NCBI GenBank assembly: GCA_030621805.1
Contig: JAUXGY010000100.1
Span: 1 to 6,557, forward strand
DNA length: 6,557 bases
Direction of reading: 5' to 3'
Source of the DNA: Kiritimatiellales bacterium
GTDB taxonomy: Bacteria; Verrucomicrobiota; Kiritimatiellia; Kiritimatiellales; Pontiellaceae
The notes below the pieces were generated by a model. It was not told where the DNA came from, did no database searches, and was given only the letters and a program-made list of their open reading frames with translations. The translations under genes and the position numbers were made by a program. Below, in pieces: positions 1 to 5,253 of this stretch (positions within the stretch are counted from its first letter, which is position 1; each line of letters begins with the position of its first letter).

Positions 1-368
1 TCAACCAGATTGATTTTATAGCCTCCTTTGCGGAGATGTTCGGTATTAATCTCTCCGATATCGAGGCTCGCGATAGCCGCAATACTCTCGCCGCCTTTTT
101 GGGAACGGATTCTAAGGGCCTCGACTATATGATTGAAGAGGCTGGCCCAAAGGCGCTTCGGTTGGGTGATTGGAAATATATTCCAGAAGGCCCGTCTCGG
201 AAAAATAAGAAGACGAATAAGATCAAGAAGGGCAAACCCGCCGAGTTGTATAATCTCGATAAAGACCCGAGCGAACAGGATAACGTGGCTTTCAAGCATC
301 CTGAAAAGGCGGAGGAAATGGATCGGTTGCTCAAACAACTAATAAAAGCAGATGGAGTGCGAAAATGA
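1..368 (+). CDS. S1-family sulfatase, C-terminal part (5' end outside window)
   Basis: The frame is open from the window edge (first full codon at 3) to TGA at 366-368, giving 121 visible residues. The tail carries hallmarks of the arylsulfatase C-terminal subdomain: an NQIDFIASFAE stretch, ALRLGDWKYI (the 'alR.GdWKyi' strand), then ELYNLDKDPSEQDNVAFKHPEKA and a closing amphipathic helix. The catalytic Cys/Ser motif and metal ligands lie upstream and cannot be checked, so activity and substrate are unknown. The family hydrolyses sulfate esters, usually of polysaccharides in sulfatase-rich marine bacteria, and is normally exported. The internal ATG at 36 is not the start, because the homology-like sequence continues through it. 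The stop overlaps the next sulfatase start by four bases (ATGA), indicating one operon with coupled translation. A Lys-rich insertion at 190-235 (RKNKKTNKIKKGK) is a local oddity. Confidence 0.88.
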   Translation, partial: NQIDFIASFAEMFGINLSDIEARDSRNTLAAFLGTDSKGLDYMIEEAGPKALRLGDWKYIPEGPSRKNKKTNKIKKGKPAELYNLDKDPSEQDNVAFKHPEKAEEMDRLLKQLIKADGVRK

Positions 369-1768
369 TTAAATATGGGATGGTCGCTTTGATGATCGGT
401 GTCGGTTCGGCGACCGCAAAACCTAATATTATTTACATTAATGCGGATGATCTCGGCGTGATGGATGTGGGTTTTAATAGCAACCGGTATAACACGCCGA
501 ACATTGACCAGCTTCGGGCGGAAGGCATGCTCTTTACGGATGCGTATGCCCCGGCGGCCAACTGTGCGCCCAGTCGAGCGTGTGTGATGAGCGGGCAATA
601 TAGTCCGCGACACGGGGTTTATACGGTGGGATCTTCTGAGCGGGGGAAGCCGACTCAGCGCAAGATTATCCCGACCAAGAATACTATGCATCTGCAGGCG
701 GATAACTTGACGATGGCAGGGGCGCTACAGGCGGGCGGGTATAAGACCATCCATCTGGGCAAGTGGCATGTGAGTGAGGATCCATTGCCCTTTGGTTTTG
801 ATGTGAATATCGGCGGTGGCGCGAACGGCGGGCCGTATGGTGGTGGATATTTTTCACCGTTTCCGAAAGGGCCGATGAAACCGTTTAGCGACCGGTATCC
901 GAAGGGAACGCATCGAGTGGATATTTTTGCGGATCAGGCGATCAAGTTTATGCGGGTGAACAAGGAGAATCCATTCTTTGTACACATGGCCTATTACTCG
1001 GTTCATACGGGATTGCAGGCGGTTCCTGAATTTATCGGGAAGTATGACAACTCGAAAGTTCATGCGGTCTATGCCTCGATGATCGAAAAGATGGACCAGG
1101 GGATTGGCAAGATTCTAGACGAACTTGACGCATTGGGGCTGCGGGAGAATACGCTGGTGCTGTTTTGTTCGGACAATGGGGGGATTCGTAAGATTTCGCA
1201 TCAGGATCCGTATCGGTCCGGAAAGGGTTCTTATTTTGAGGGTGGAATTCGCGAGCCGCTGGTGGTTCGCTGGCCGGGGAATGTGAAACCCAATTCAACG
1301 TGCAAGGTTCCTGTGATGGCAACGGATTTTTATCCGACGTTTCTTGAAGTAGCGGATTTGCCGATTCCCAAAAATAAAGTACTGGATGGCGAGAGTCTGG
1401 TCCCGTTGCTCAAAGAGAAGGGGGGCTTTCCGGAGCGTACGTTGTTCTGGCATTTCCCCATTTATCTTCAGCAATATGGCGGTGTTGAGGATGATGCACA
1501 CGATCCGCTTTTCCGTACCCGTCCCGGTTCCGCGCTGCGGCAGGGAAAATGGAAACTTCACGAATATTTCGAGGATGGGCGCATTGAGCTGTATGACCTT
1601 GAAGCCGATATCGGCGAGCGCACGAATTTAGCGGAGACCCATCCCGAAAAAGCAGCGGAGCTTTATAAGCAACTGAAGGAGTGGCAGGCCGAGATTAAGG
1701 CGCCGATTCCAACGGAATTAAACCTGAAATATGATCCCAATGCCGTGGGTGGAAAAAAACAGCCATGA
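365..1768 (+). CDS. Secreted S1-family (formylglycine) sulfatase
   Basis: The protein has 467 residues, normal for a compact S1 sulfatase. Residues 1-18 look like a signal peptide, with a hydrophobic core and an ATA cleavage motif before KPN, so it should act in the periplasm or outside. The active-site motif C67-A-P-S-R71 is the Cys type, which needs oxidation to formylglycine by a maturase not seen here. Other conserved features are NADDLG with metal ligands D28 and D29, LGKWH (131-135), H214 in YSVHTG, SDNGG with D270/N271, and GKGSYFEGGIREP (286-298, K287). The C-terminal subdomain has ALRQGKWKLHEYFEDGRIELYDLEADIGE. The start is supported by GGAG at 354-357, seven bases upstream, and by the ATGA overlap. 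The TGA likewise overlaps the next gene by four bases. The family is certain; the sulfated substrate (which glycan and which position) cannot be told from sequence alone. Confidence 0.96.
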   Translation: MIKYGMVALMIGVGSATAKPNIIYINADDLGVMDVGFNSNRYNTPNIDQLRAEGMLFTDAYAPAANCAPSRACVMSGQYSPRHGVYTVGSSERGKPTQRKIIPTKNTMHLQADNLTMAGALQAGGYKTIHLGKWHVSEDPLPFGFDVNIGGGANGGPYGGGYFSPFPKGPMKPFSDRYPKGTHRVDIFADQAIKFMRVNKENPFFVHMAYYSVHTGLQAVPEFIGKYDNSKVHAVYASMIEKMDQGIGKILDELDALGLRENTLVLFCSDNGGIRKISHQDPYRSGKGSYFEGGIREPLVVRWPGNVKPNSTCKVPVMATDFYPTFLEVADLPIPKNKVLDGESLVPLLKEKGGFPERTLFWHFPIYLQQYGGVEDDAHDPLFRTRPGSALRQGKWKLHEYFEDGRIELYDLEADIGERTNLAETHPEKAAELYKQLKEWQAEIKAPIPTELNLKYDPNAVGGKKQP

Positions 1769-2982
1769 AAACACTAAAAGAACTTTATCGGATTGGAGTA
1801 GGACCCTCGAGCTCCCACACCATGGCTCCGCGCGCCGCCGCCGAGCGGTTTGAGGCGCAACACCCCACGGCGGCGAAATTTCGTGTGGTGCTTTATGGTA
1901 GTCTGGCGGCCACGGGGAAAGGGCATCTTACCGACGTGGCGATCCATCAGGTGATTCCTAAACGCCCCGTCGAAATTATTTGGCGACCCGGAGAAGAACT
2001 GCCGCTCCACACCAACGGGATGCATTTCGAGGCCTTCGATGCCGAGGGGAACTGTTTGGGAACCTTGGAGGAATACAGCATGGGGGGCGGTGCGTTGCTT
2101 TCGGACCATGTGGAGACCACCGAGGCCTATCCCGAAAAAAACATGGAAGAAATTCTTCAGCTCTGCGAGCGGGAGGGGGTCACGTTTTGGGAATATGTGG
2201 CGAAGCGCGAAGGGGAGGAAATCTTCGATTATTTTTCCGAGATATGGAAGGTCATGGTGGAAGCCATCCGGCGGGGACTGGAAAACCACGGCGTGCTGCC
2301 TGGCGACGCCAGGCTTCCGCGCAAGGCACACTCGCTCCATCGCAAGAGCCGCATGCTCGCCACGAGCCTGAAAGAGGATGCGCTGCTGAGCTCCTACGCC
2401 TATGCGGTATCGGAGGAAAACGCCAGTGGCAACGTAATTGTCACGGCACCCACCTGTGGGGCCAGCGGGGTTTTGCCGGCAACACTCTATTATTTACAGA
2501 ACGAATTGGATGTTTCCGACCGCGATGTGTGGCGCGCCCTTGCGACGGCGGGCCTGTTTGGCAATGCTGTAAAATCCAACGCCTCCATTTCGGGCGCTTA
2601 TGTCGGATGTCAGGGCGAAGTCGGTGCAGGCTGCGCCATGGCGGCGGCGGCCGCTTCCCAGTTGCTTGGATGCAGCCCTCGTCAAATCGAGTATGCCGCC
2701 GAGATGGGACTGGAGCATCACCTTGGCCTGACTTGCGATCCCGTCCTCGGGCTGGTGCAGATTCCCTGCATCGAGCGCAATGTCCATGCCGCCCTGCGTG
2801 CGATCGATTGTGCCCACCTTGCCGCCCTCTCGGATGGCTCGCATGCCATCTCCTTCGATGACGCTGTCGCCGTTTTGCTCGAAACCGGCGAGGCCATGAA
2901 TACCGATTTTAAGGAGACCTCTTCAGGGGGACTCGCCAAAATATACCGAAAACGCTATTGCGGCGGGAGCGATGATTCTTAG
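1765..2982 (+). CDS. sdaA: L-serine ammonia-lyase, iron-sulfur type (single chain)
   Basis: This cytosolic enzyme converts L-serine to pyruvate and ammonia. It has 405 residues: an N-terminal beta domain opening with the signature GPSSSHTM (13-20), then the alpha catalytic domain from about 185. The alpha domain shows TAPTCGASGVLPAT (228-240), SNASISGAYVGCQGEVGAGC (271-290), GLTCDPVLG (321-329) and IPCIERN (333-339). Cys282, Cys324 and Cys335 are spaced 42 and 11 residues apart, the spacing I recall for the three cluster cysteines of the Legionella enzyme. The chain is about 50 residues shorter than E. coli SdaA (about 454), mainly in the beta domain. The start overlaps the upstream stop as ATGA; the Shine-Dalgarno is weak, which fits translational coupling. 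The last 12 codons lie inside a 36-bp repeat found again at 5127-5162, so the C-terminus RKRYCGGSDDS may not be ancestral (see findings). Confidence 0.95.
   Translation: MKTLKELYRIGVGPSSSHTMAPRAAAERFEAQHPTAAKFRVVLYGSLAATGKGHLTDVAIHQVIPKRPVEIIWRPGEELPLHTNGMHFEAFDAEGNCLGTLEEYSMGGGALLSDHVETTEAYPEKNMEEILQLCEREGVTFWEYVAKREGEEIFDYFSEIWKVMVEAIRRGLENHGVLPGDARLPRKAHSLHRKSRMLATSLKEDALLSSYAYAVSEENASGNVIVTAPTCGASGVLPATLYYLQNELDVSDRDVWRALATAGLFGNAVKSNASISGAYVGCQGEVGAGCAMAAAAASQLLGCSPRQIEYAAEMGLEHHLGLTCDPVLGLVQIPCIERNVHAALRAIDCAHLAALSDGSHAISFDDAVAVLLETGEAMNTDFKETSSGGLAKIYRKRYCGGSDDS
2944..2979 (+). repeat. 36-bp direct repeat, left copy
   Basis: The unit begins TACCGAAAACGCTATTGCGG and ends GCGATGATTCT. 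It is identical over all 36 positions to 5127-5162 and differs at the bases immediately outside (A versus C on the left, T versus G on the right). This copy encodes the last 12 residues of the serine ammonia-lyase and abuts its TAG stop. It is not a strong palindrome. It may be the duplicated or att-like edge of an insertion, or a member of a dispersed repeat family. Confidence 0.95.
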
Positions 2983-3022
2983 GAAAAGCCATTACGCCCT
3001 TCTCAATTTTCTCTCACAAAAT

Positions 3023-3078
3023 CTTGATTCTTAAATTCATCGGTGGCCCCTTTTAAAACATTAAATTATAGGACTGGC
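3023..3078 (-). repeat. Inverted repeat, left copy (REP/MITE-like)
   Basis: Read on the minus strand, two 20-bp blocks (3053-3072 and 3023-3042) match 4521-4540 and 4555-4574 perfectly. The GCCAGT next to the first block (3073-3078 reversed) matches 4512-4517. The copies differ by three bases (CAC) after GCCAGT and by a variable 10-14 base spacer between blocks. The two copies face opposite ways around the PA14-type gene. Such GACTGGC/TATAATTTAATG sequences resemble repeats mobilised by REP-associated Y1 transposases, but that link is from impression, not proof. Confidence 0.85.
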
Positions 3079-3141
3079 CCCTTCGGCTGACCCCTTCGGC
3101 CTTTGCTTGCAGAGGGCGCGCCCCCTTCGGGAGGCACGCGC
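3078..3141. repeat. CCCCTTCGG repeats with UUCG-loop palindrome
   Basis: CCCCTTCGGC occurs at 3078-3087 and 3091-3100, and CCCCCTTCGG at 3121-3130. The third lies in a hairpin: GCGCG (3116-3120) pairs with CGCGC (3137-3141), and CCCCC (3121-3125) with GGAGG (3130-3134; one C-A mismatch) around a TTCG loop, with CA bulged. There is no T-tract, so it is not a standard terminator. REP-like extragenic palindromes are the simplest reading. Confidence 0.55.
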
Positions 3142-3282
3142 TACACTCACAGGATGAAGAAAACACGGCGTCGCAAACCCGAATATCCGCCATCAAAAAC
3201 CAGCCATCTCCCGCAAGGCTTGACCTCTTGCAAGGCATAGGTTACCAATTATTAGTTTCTTTCGATATACGTTGAAGAATTC

Positions 3283-3290
3283 GAGGAGGT
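3283..3290 (+). promoter_or_regulatory. Strong Shine-Dalgarno that decides the start at 3296
   Basis: GAGGAGGT sits five bases before ATG 3296. This near-perfect anti-16S match rules out the in-frame TTG at 3272, whose first codons would run through the Shine-Dalgarno itself. Confidence 0.85.
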
Positions 3291-3295
3291 GTCAA

Positions 3296-4411
3296 ATGGG
3301 GAAAAAGCGGTTTTTTGCAAATCATTCAAAGTCCAGCGCCATGGTCATCGCCATCGCCGTCCATGCGTTACTTCTTGTTGTGGCCATCTCGTTTGTGGTG
3401 ATAAAGGTAAAAGACCGCAAGGAGCCGGAACCATTCAAGGGGGTATCGCTGGAGCACAGGCAGCCGCCCCCGGCCCGGTCGAAGGTACTGCCCAATATCA
3501 GCAAGAACCCCGCTGCCAACCCCCAGCTCCAACAGCCCATTCCCACCCCTGTGCAGGATACCCTCGCCATCGTGGAGATTCCCGCCGTGGCCACGGTGGG
3601 CGTGAACCTTGACTCCATGGGCGAGAACAGCATAGGGGATTTGCCGAGCATGGACCTCTCGACCCTGTTTGGCGACGAGACCCCCACCGGCAATGAGCTT
3701 GCAGGCACATTCTTCGACCTCAAACAGACGAAGAGGGGCGAGCCGACCCAGATGGATAATGCCCGCTATATTGCGGAAGTGAACCAATTTGCCAAGGGCT
3801 GGAACCTCGGGGACTTCCGCGACTACTTCAAGGCACCCGCGCAAAAACATGCCTTCGTCTTCATGATTCCCACCATCGACGCCGACGCCGCCCCGAAAGC
3901 CTACGGGGTCGACAAGGTAGTTAAGCCCAAGCACTGGGTGGCCTACTACACCGGGAGCATTGCGCCCGAGGAAACCGGATACTACCGCTTCTGCGGGTTT
4001 GGGGACGACGTCTTGCTCGTGCGTGTCCGCGATCGGCTGGTGCTCGACGCAAGCTATCCGATCTGGGAGGGCAAAGTCACCGATTGGCACAGCGAGGATG
4101 AAAACAGCCGAACGTATCCCTTGGGAACCATGCCGATGGTCATTGGGGATTGGATCAAGCTGCATAAAGACAAGCCCTCGGAAATCGAGATCCTGCTGGG
4201 CGAATGCCCCGGCGGCAAGTTTTCTTGCCAATTGCTGATTGAGCAAAAGGGAAAGGAATACAAGCAGGTTCCCCATGGAAGCGAAGGCAAAACCCGCCCC
4301 GTCCTTCCGGTCTTCAAGACCAAGGCGATCCCCAAGGAGATGGTTGAACAAATGAAGATCGACCCCAGCCAGGCGACACTCGACGGGTCATCGTTCGGGG
4401 TGATCAAATGA
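3296..4411 (+). CDS. Inner-membrane-anchored PA14-like domain protein with TonB-like N-terminus
   Basis: The protein has 371 residues from ATG 3296. A short basic N-terminus (MGKKRFF) precedes one membrane helix at about 15-38 (AMVIAIAVHALLLVVAISFV). The His in the helix and the Pro-rich stretch after it (EPEPFKG, RQPPPAR, 43-92) recall TonB-type energy transducers. Residues 205-325 resemble a PA14 carbohydrate-binding fold: HWVAYYTGSI, then ETGYYRFCGFGDDVLLVRV (226-244), RLVLDASYPIW, and a late strand GKFSCQLLIEQKG. No catalytic motif is seen and no TonB C-terminal domain is evident. It is probably a periplasm-facing, glycan- or envelope-binding anchored protein. The stop overlaps the next start as ATGA, so it came from an operon whose second gene is now cut off. 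C-ending codons seem commoner than in the sulfatases. It lies between inverted repeat copies. The domain call is moderate; the function is unknown. Confidence 0.85.
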   Translation: MGKKRFFANHSKSSAMVIAIAVHALLLVVAISFVVIKVKDRKEPEPFKGVSLEHRQPPPARSKVLPNISKNPAANPQLQQPIPTPVQDTLAIVEIPAVATVGVNLDSMGENSIGDLPSMDLSTLFGDETPTGNELAGTFFDLKQTKRGEPTQMDNARYIAEVNQFAKGWNLGDFRDYFKAPAQKHAFVFMIPTIDADAAPKAYGVDKVVKPKHWVAYYTGSIAPEETGYYRFCGFGDDVLLVRVRDRLVLDASYPIWEGKVTDWHSEDENSRTYPLGTMPMVIGDWIKLHKDKPSEIEILLGECPGGKFSCQLLIEQKGKEYKQVPHGSEGKTRPVLPVFKTKAIPKEMVEQMKIDPSQATLDGSSFGVIK

Positions 4412-4503
4412 TGAAAACGAAGAACGGAACCGTGGCGCTGCTGGCCCTGCTGCTGGTGGTTGCGAAAAAAGGAGCCAGTCATAATAGTTTAGCGGAATCC
4501 TAA
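4408..4503 (+). pseudogene. 5' remnant of a secreted-protein gene, cut after the signal peptide
   Basis: ATGA overlap with the PA14-type gene marks a real start at 4408. The first 18-19 residues (MMKTKNGTVALLALLLVVA) are a typical signal peptide: basic start, Leu-rich core. Just after this, near 4464, the sequence changes to AAAAAAGGAGCCAGTC, which belongs to the repeat material, and the frame stops at TAA 4501-4503 after 31 codons. A mature protein of 10-12 residues is implausible. I read it as the start of a second operon gene whose body was lost when the repeat segment joined here. The identity of the lost gene cannot be recovered. Confidence 0.6.
4471..4491 (+). repeat. Degenerate extra copy of the GCCAGTC repeat unit
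   Basis: GGAGCCAGTCATAATAGTTT resembles the start of the unit at 4509-4534 (GGTGCCAGTCACCCTATAAT...) without its CACC arm and with small changes in the AT block. It sits 38 bp upstream of that unit in the same orientation, right at the truncation point of the secreted-protein gene. Confidence 0.45.
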
Positions 4504-4511
4504 ACCAAGGT

Positions 4512-4574
4512 GCCAGTCACCCTATAATTTAATGTTTTAAGGGAAGGGGTTAGTCGATGAATTTAAGAATCAAG
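4512..4574 (+). repeat. Inverted repeat, right copy
   Basis: This is the partner of 3023-3078. The perfect 20-bp blocks are CCTATAATTTAATGTTTTAA (4521-4540) and CGATGAATTTAAGAATCAAG (4555-4574). The edge forms a small hairpin, GGTG (4509-4512) and CACC (4518-4521) around CCAGT. Similarity to the left copy stops after CAAG at 4574, which marks a repeat boundary. Confidence 0.85.
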
Positions 4575-4658
4575 GGGAAAGTGCCGACAAATCCTCCGCC
4601 CCGAGATGAGTTTGTACGCAGTATTATTTTGTAAGTTTGTGTTTAAGGATTGATTGGA

Positions 4659-4684
4659 AACAGCCGCGTTGTGCGGCTGTTTTT
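4659..4684 (+). terminator. Intrinsic-terminator-like hairpin
   Basis: AACAGCCGC (4659-4667) pairs perfectly over nine bases with GCGGCTGTT (4673-4681) around a GTTGT loop. A run of five T (4680-4684) overlaps the end of the stem. This is good intrinsic terminator geometry, although the T-tract is short. It would stop transcripts coming from the PA14-type region. The ribosome-binding site of the following small gene starts three bases after it, so attenuation of that gene is also possible. Confidence 0.6.
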
Positions 4685-4697
4685 GTAAGGAGTCGAG

Positions 4698-5067
4698 ATG
4701 AAGAAAATGGTTTGGGTTGTGGCGGGATTGGTTGTACTGATCGGTGCGATGGTTTTGATTAGCCGCGAGAGAGCACCGGGAACGCAGGGGGAAGATGGAG
4801 GGGCGCAGGCCTCTGACGCTCCAGAAAATGAATGGGTTCGGTTGGTGCAATCTGGAGAGAGTCTGCAAGATGCAGGGCGATACGGTGGTGGCAAGCGACG
4901 GGGACGTCGCTTCTACGAAGGAGACATTGTCGGAGGCGATTGTGAGGCTGGAGGAGGAGGGAACTGAAGCGGGTCGTGAACTCTTGGTGTCATATACTAC
5001 GGATGATAATCGACAAATAGCCGCGGCCGCAAAAATGGCTTTGGAAAAGATGGATGCGCGGAGTTAG
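4698..5067 (+). pseudogene. Small membrane-anchored protein gene broken by a frameshift
   Basis: ATG 4698 has AAGGAG five bases upstream (4687-4692). The first frame encodes a membrane anchor at 4-21 (MVWVVAGLVVLIGAMVLI) and a polar linker reaching about SGESLQDAG. It then degenerates into Gly/Arg-rich nonsense ending at TGA 4965-4967. From about 4879 the +1 frame carries a sensible continuation (DTVVASDGDVASTKETLSEA, then a Glu-rich helix, then NRQIAAAAKMALEKMDARS) to TAG 5065-5067. The joined product would be about 122 residues: one anchor and a helical, possibly HEAT-repeat-like tail (the DDNRQIAAAAKMALEKM helix fits). The break lies within about 4872-4878 and fits one extra base (or two lost). 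No slippery heptamer is seen, so mutation or sequencing error is likelier than programmed shifting. The family is not recognised. Confidence 0.6.
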
Positions 5068-5126
5068 AACCTTTGTGGAAGGGATCAACTTCTTACTGTT
5101 CACTTTCCATTTCCATAGGTTGTTGC

Positions 5127-5162
5127 TACCGAAAACGCTATTGCGGCGGGAGCGATGATTCT
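5127..5162 (+). repeat. 36-bp direct repeat, right copy
   Basis: Identical to 2944-2979. Here it is intergenic, 59 bp after the broken small gene and 91 bp before the threonine dehydrogenase start. The neighbouring 5163-5253 holds no clear gene. A Shine-Dalgarno-like AAGGGA (5240-5245) serves the next gene. Confidence 0.95.
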
Positions 5163-5253
5163 GATTTGTCAAAATGTTGTTGAAATAGGTTCGATGGGGT
5201 GTTTTGATCCTCCTCAATTAATAAATACCTATGGGTATTAAGGGAATTTTAAA

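Larger units (their letters stand above)
2983..3295. other. Gene-free 313-base spacer rich in repeats
   Basis: I see no convincing gene here on either strand. From left to right it holds about 40 pyrimidine-rich bases, one copy of the inverted repeat (3023-3078), three CCCCTTCGG-containing units with a UUCG-loop hairpin (3078-3141), a mixed stretch with two GCAAGGC copies near 3213 and 3230, and an AT-rich leader with the strong ribosome-binding site of the next gene. No clear terminator follows the ammonia-lyase stop. Confidence 0.7.
2980..5162. mobile_element. Candidate inserted or rearranged segment bounded by 36-bp direct repeats
   Basis: This segment plus one repeat copy is 2183 bp. It separates two amino-acid catabolic genes that would otherwise be neighbours. 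Its contents are patchy: oppositely oriented repeat copies (3023-3078, 4512-4574), palindromes, one intact gene (3296-4411), a gene cut after its signal peptide (4408-4503) and a frameshifted small gene (4698-5067). Removing the segment leaves the ammonia-lyase frame open for six more codons (D-L-S-K-C-C) to TGA at 5181-5183, with the threonine dehydrogenase starting 70 bp later. No transposase or integrase is visible, so any mobility would have to be supplied in trans. The call is inference; two independent copies of a dispersed repeat would also give this picture. Confidence 0.35.

Noticed and set aside
1980..2861. Plus-strand open frame (293 codons) inside the serine ammonia-lyase
   Set aside because: It is a shadow in another frame of a certain gene, with Arg/Gly/Cys-rich nonsense sequence.
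3053..3238. Minus-strand 61-codon frame over the spacer
   Set aside because: It runs through the repeat and palindromes; the sequence looks like translated repeat and has no ribosome-binding site I trust.
3272..3295. TTG start eight codons upstream for the PA14-type protein
   Set aside because: The strong GAGGAGGT Shine-Dalgarno lies inside this extension, five bases before ATG 3296, so the ATG is the start.
3368..4351. Long minus-strand open frame (327 codons) opposite the PA14-type gene
   Set aside because: It mirrors the codon bias of the plus-strand gene; its translation has no recognisable domain and the plus-strand gene has anchor, domain pattern and ribosome-binding site.
4557..4634. 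Small frame of 25 codons beginning MNLRIKGKV inside the right inverted repeat
   Set aside because: The left repeat copy has the same first six codons but stops after eight, so coding is not conserved; no good Shine-Dalgarno.
2944..5162. CRISPR array suggested by a repeat of typical 36-bp length
   Set aside because: Only two copies, 2.1 kb apart, one inside a coding sequence, with no regular spacers or cas genes.
5224..5239. Short hairpin AATACC/GGTATT just upstream of tdh, considered as an operator
   Set aside because: Only six AT-rich base pairs; too weak to separate from chance.
5155..5241. 28-codon frame (MILICQNVVEIG...) ending 12 bases before tdh
   Set aside because: Its start lies in the 36-bp repeat, there is no ribosome-binding site, and it has no recognisable family. 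A leader peptide role cannot be supported.
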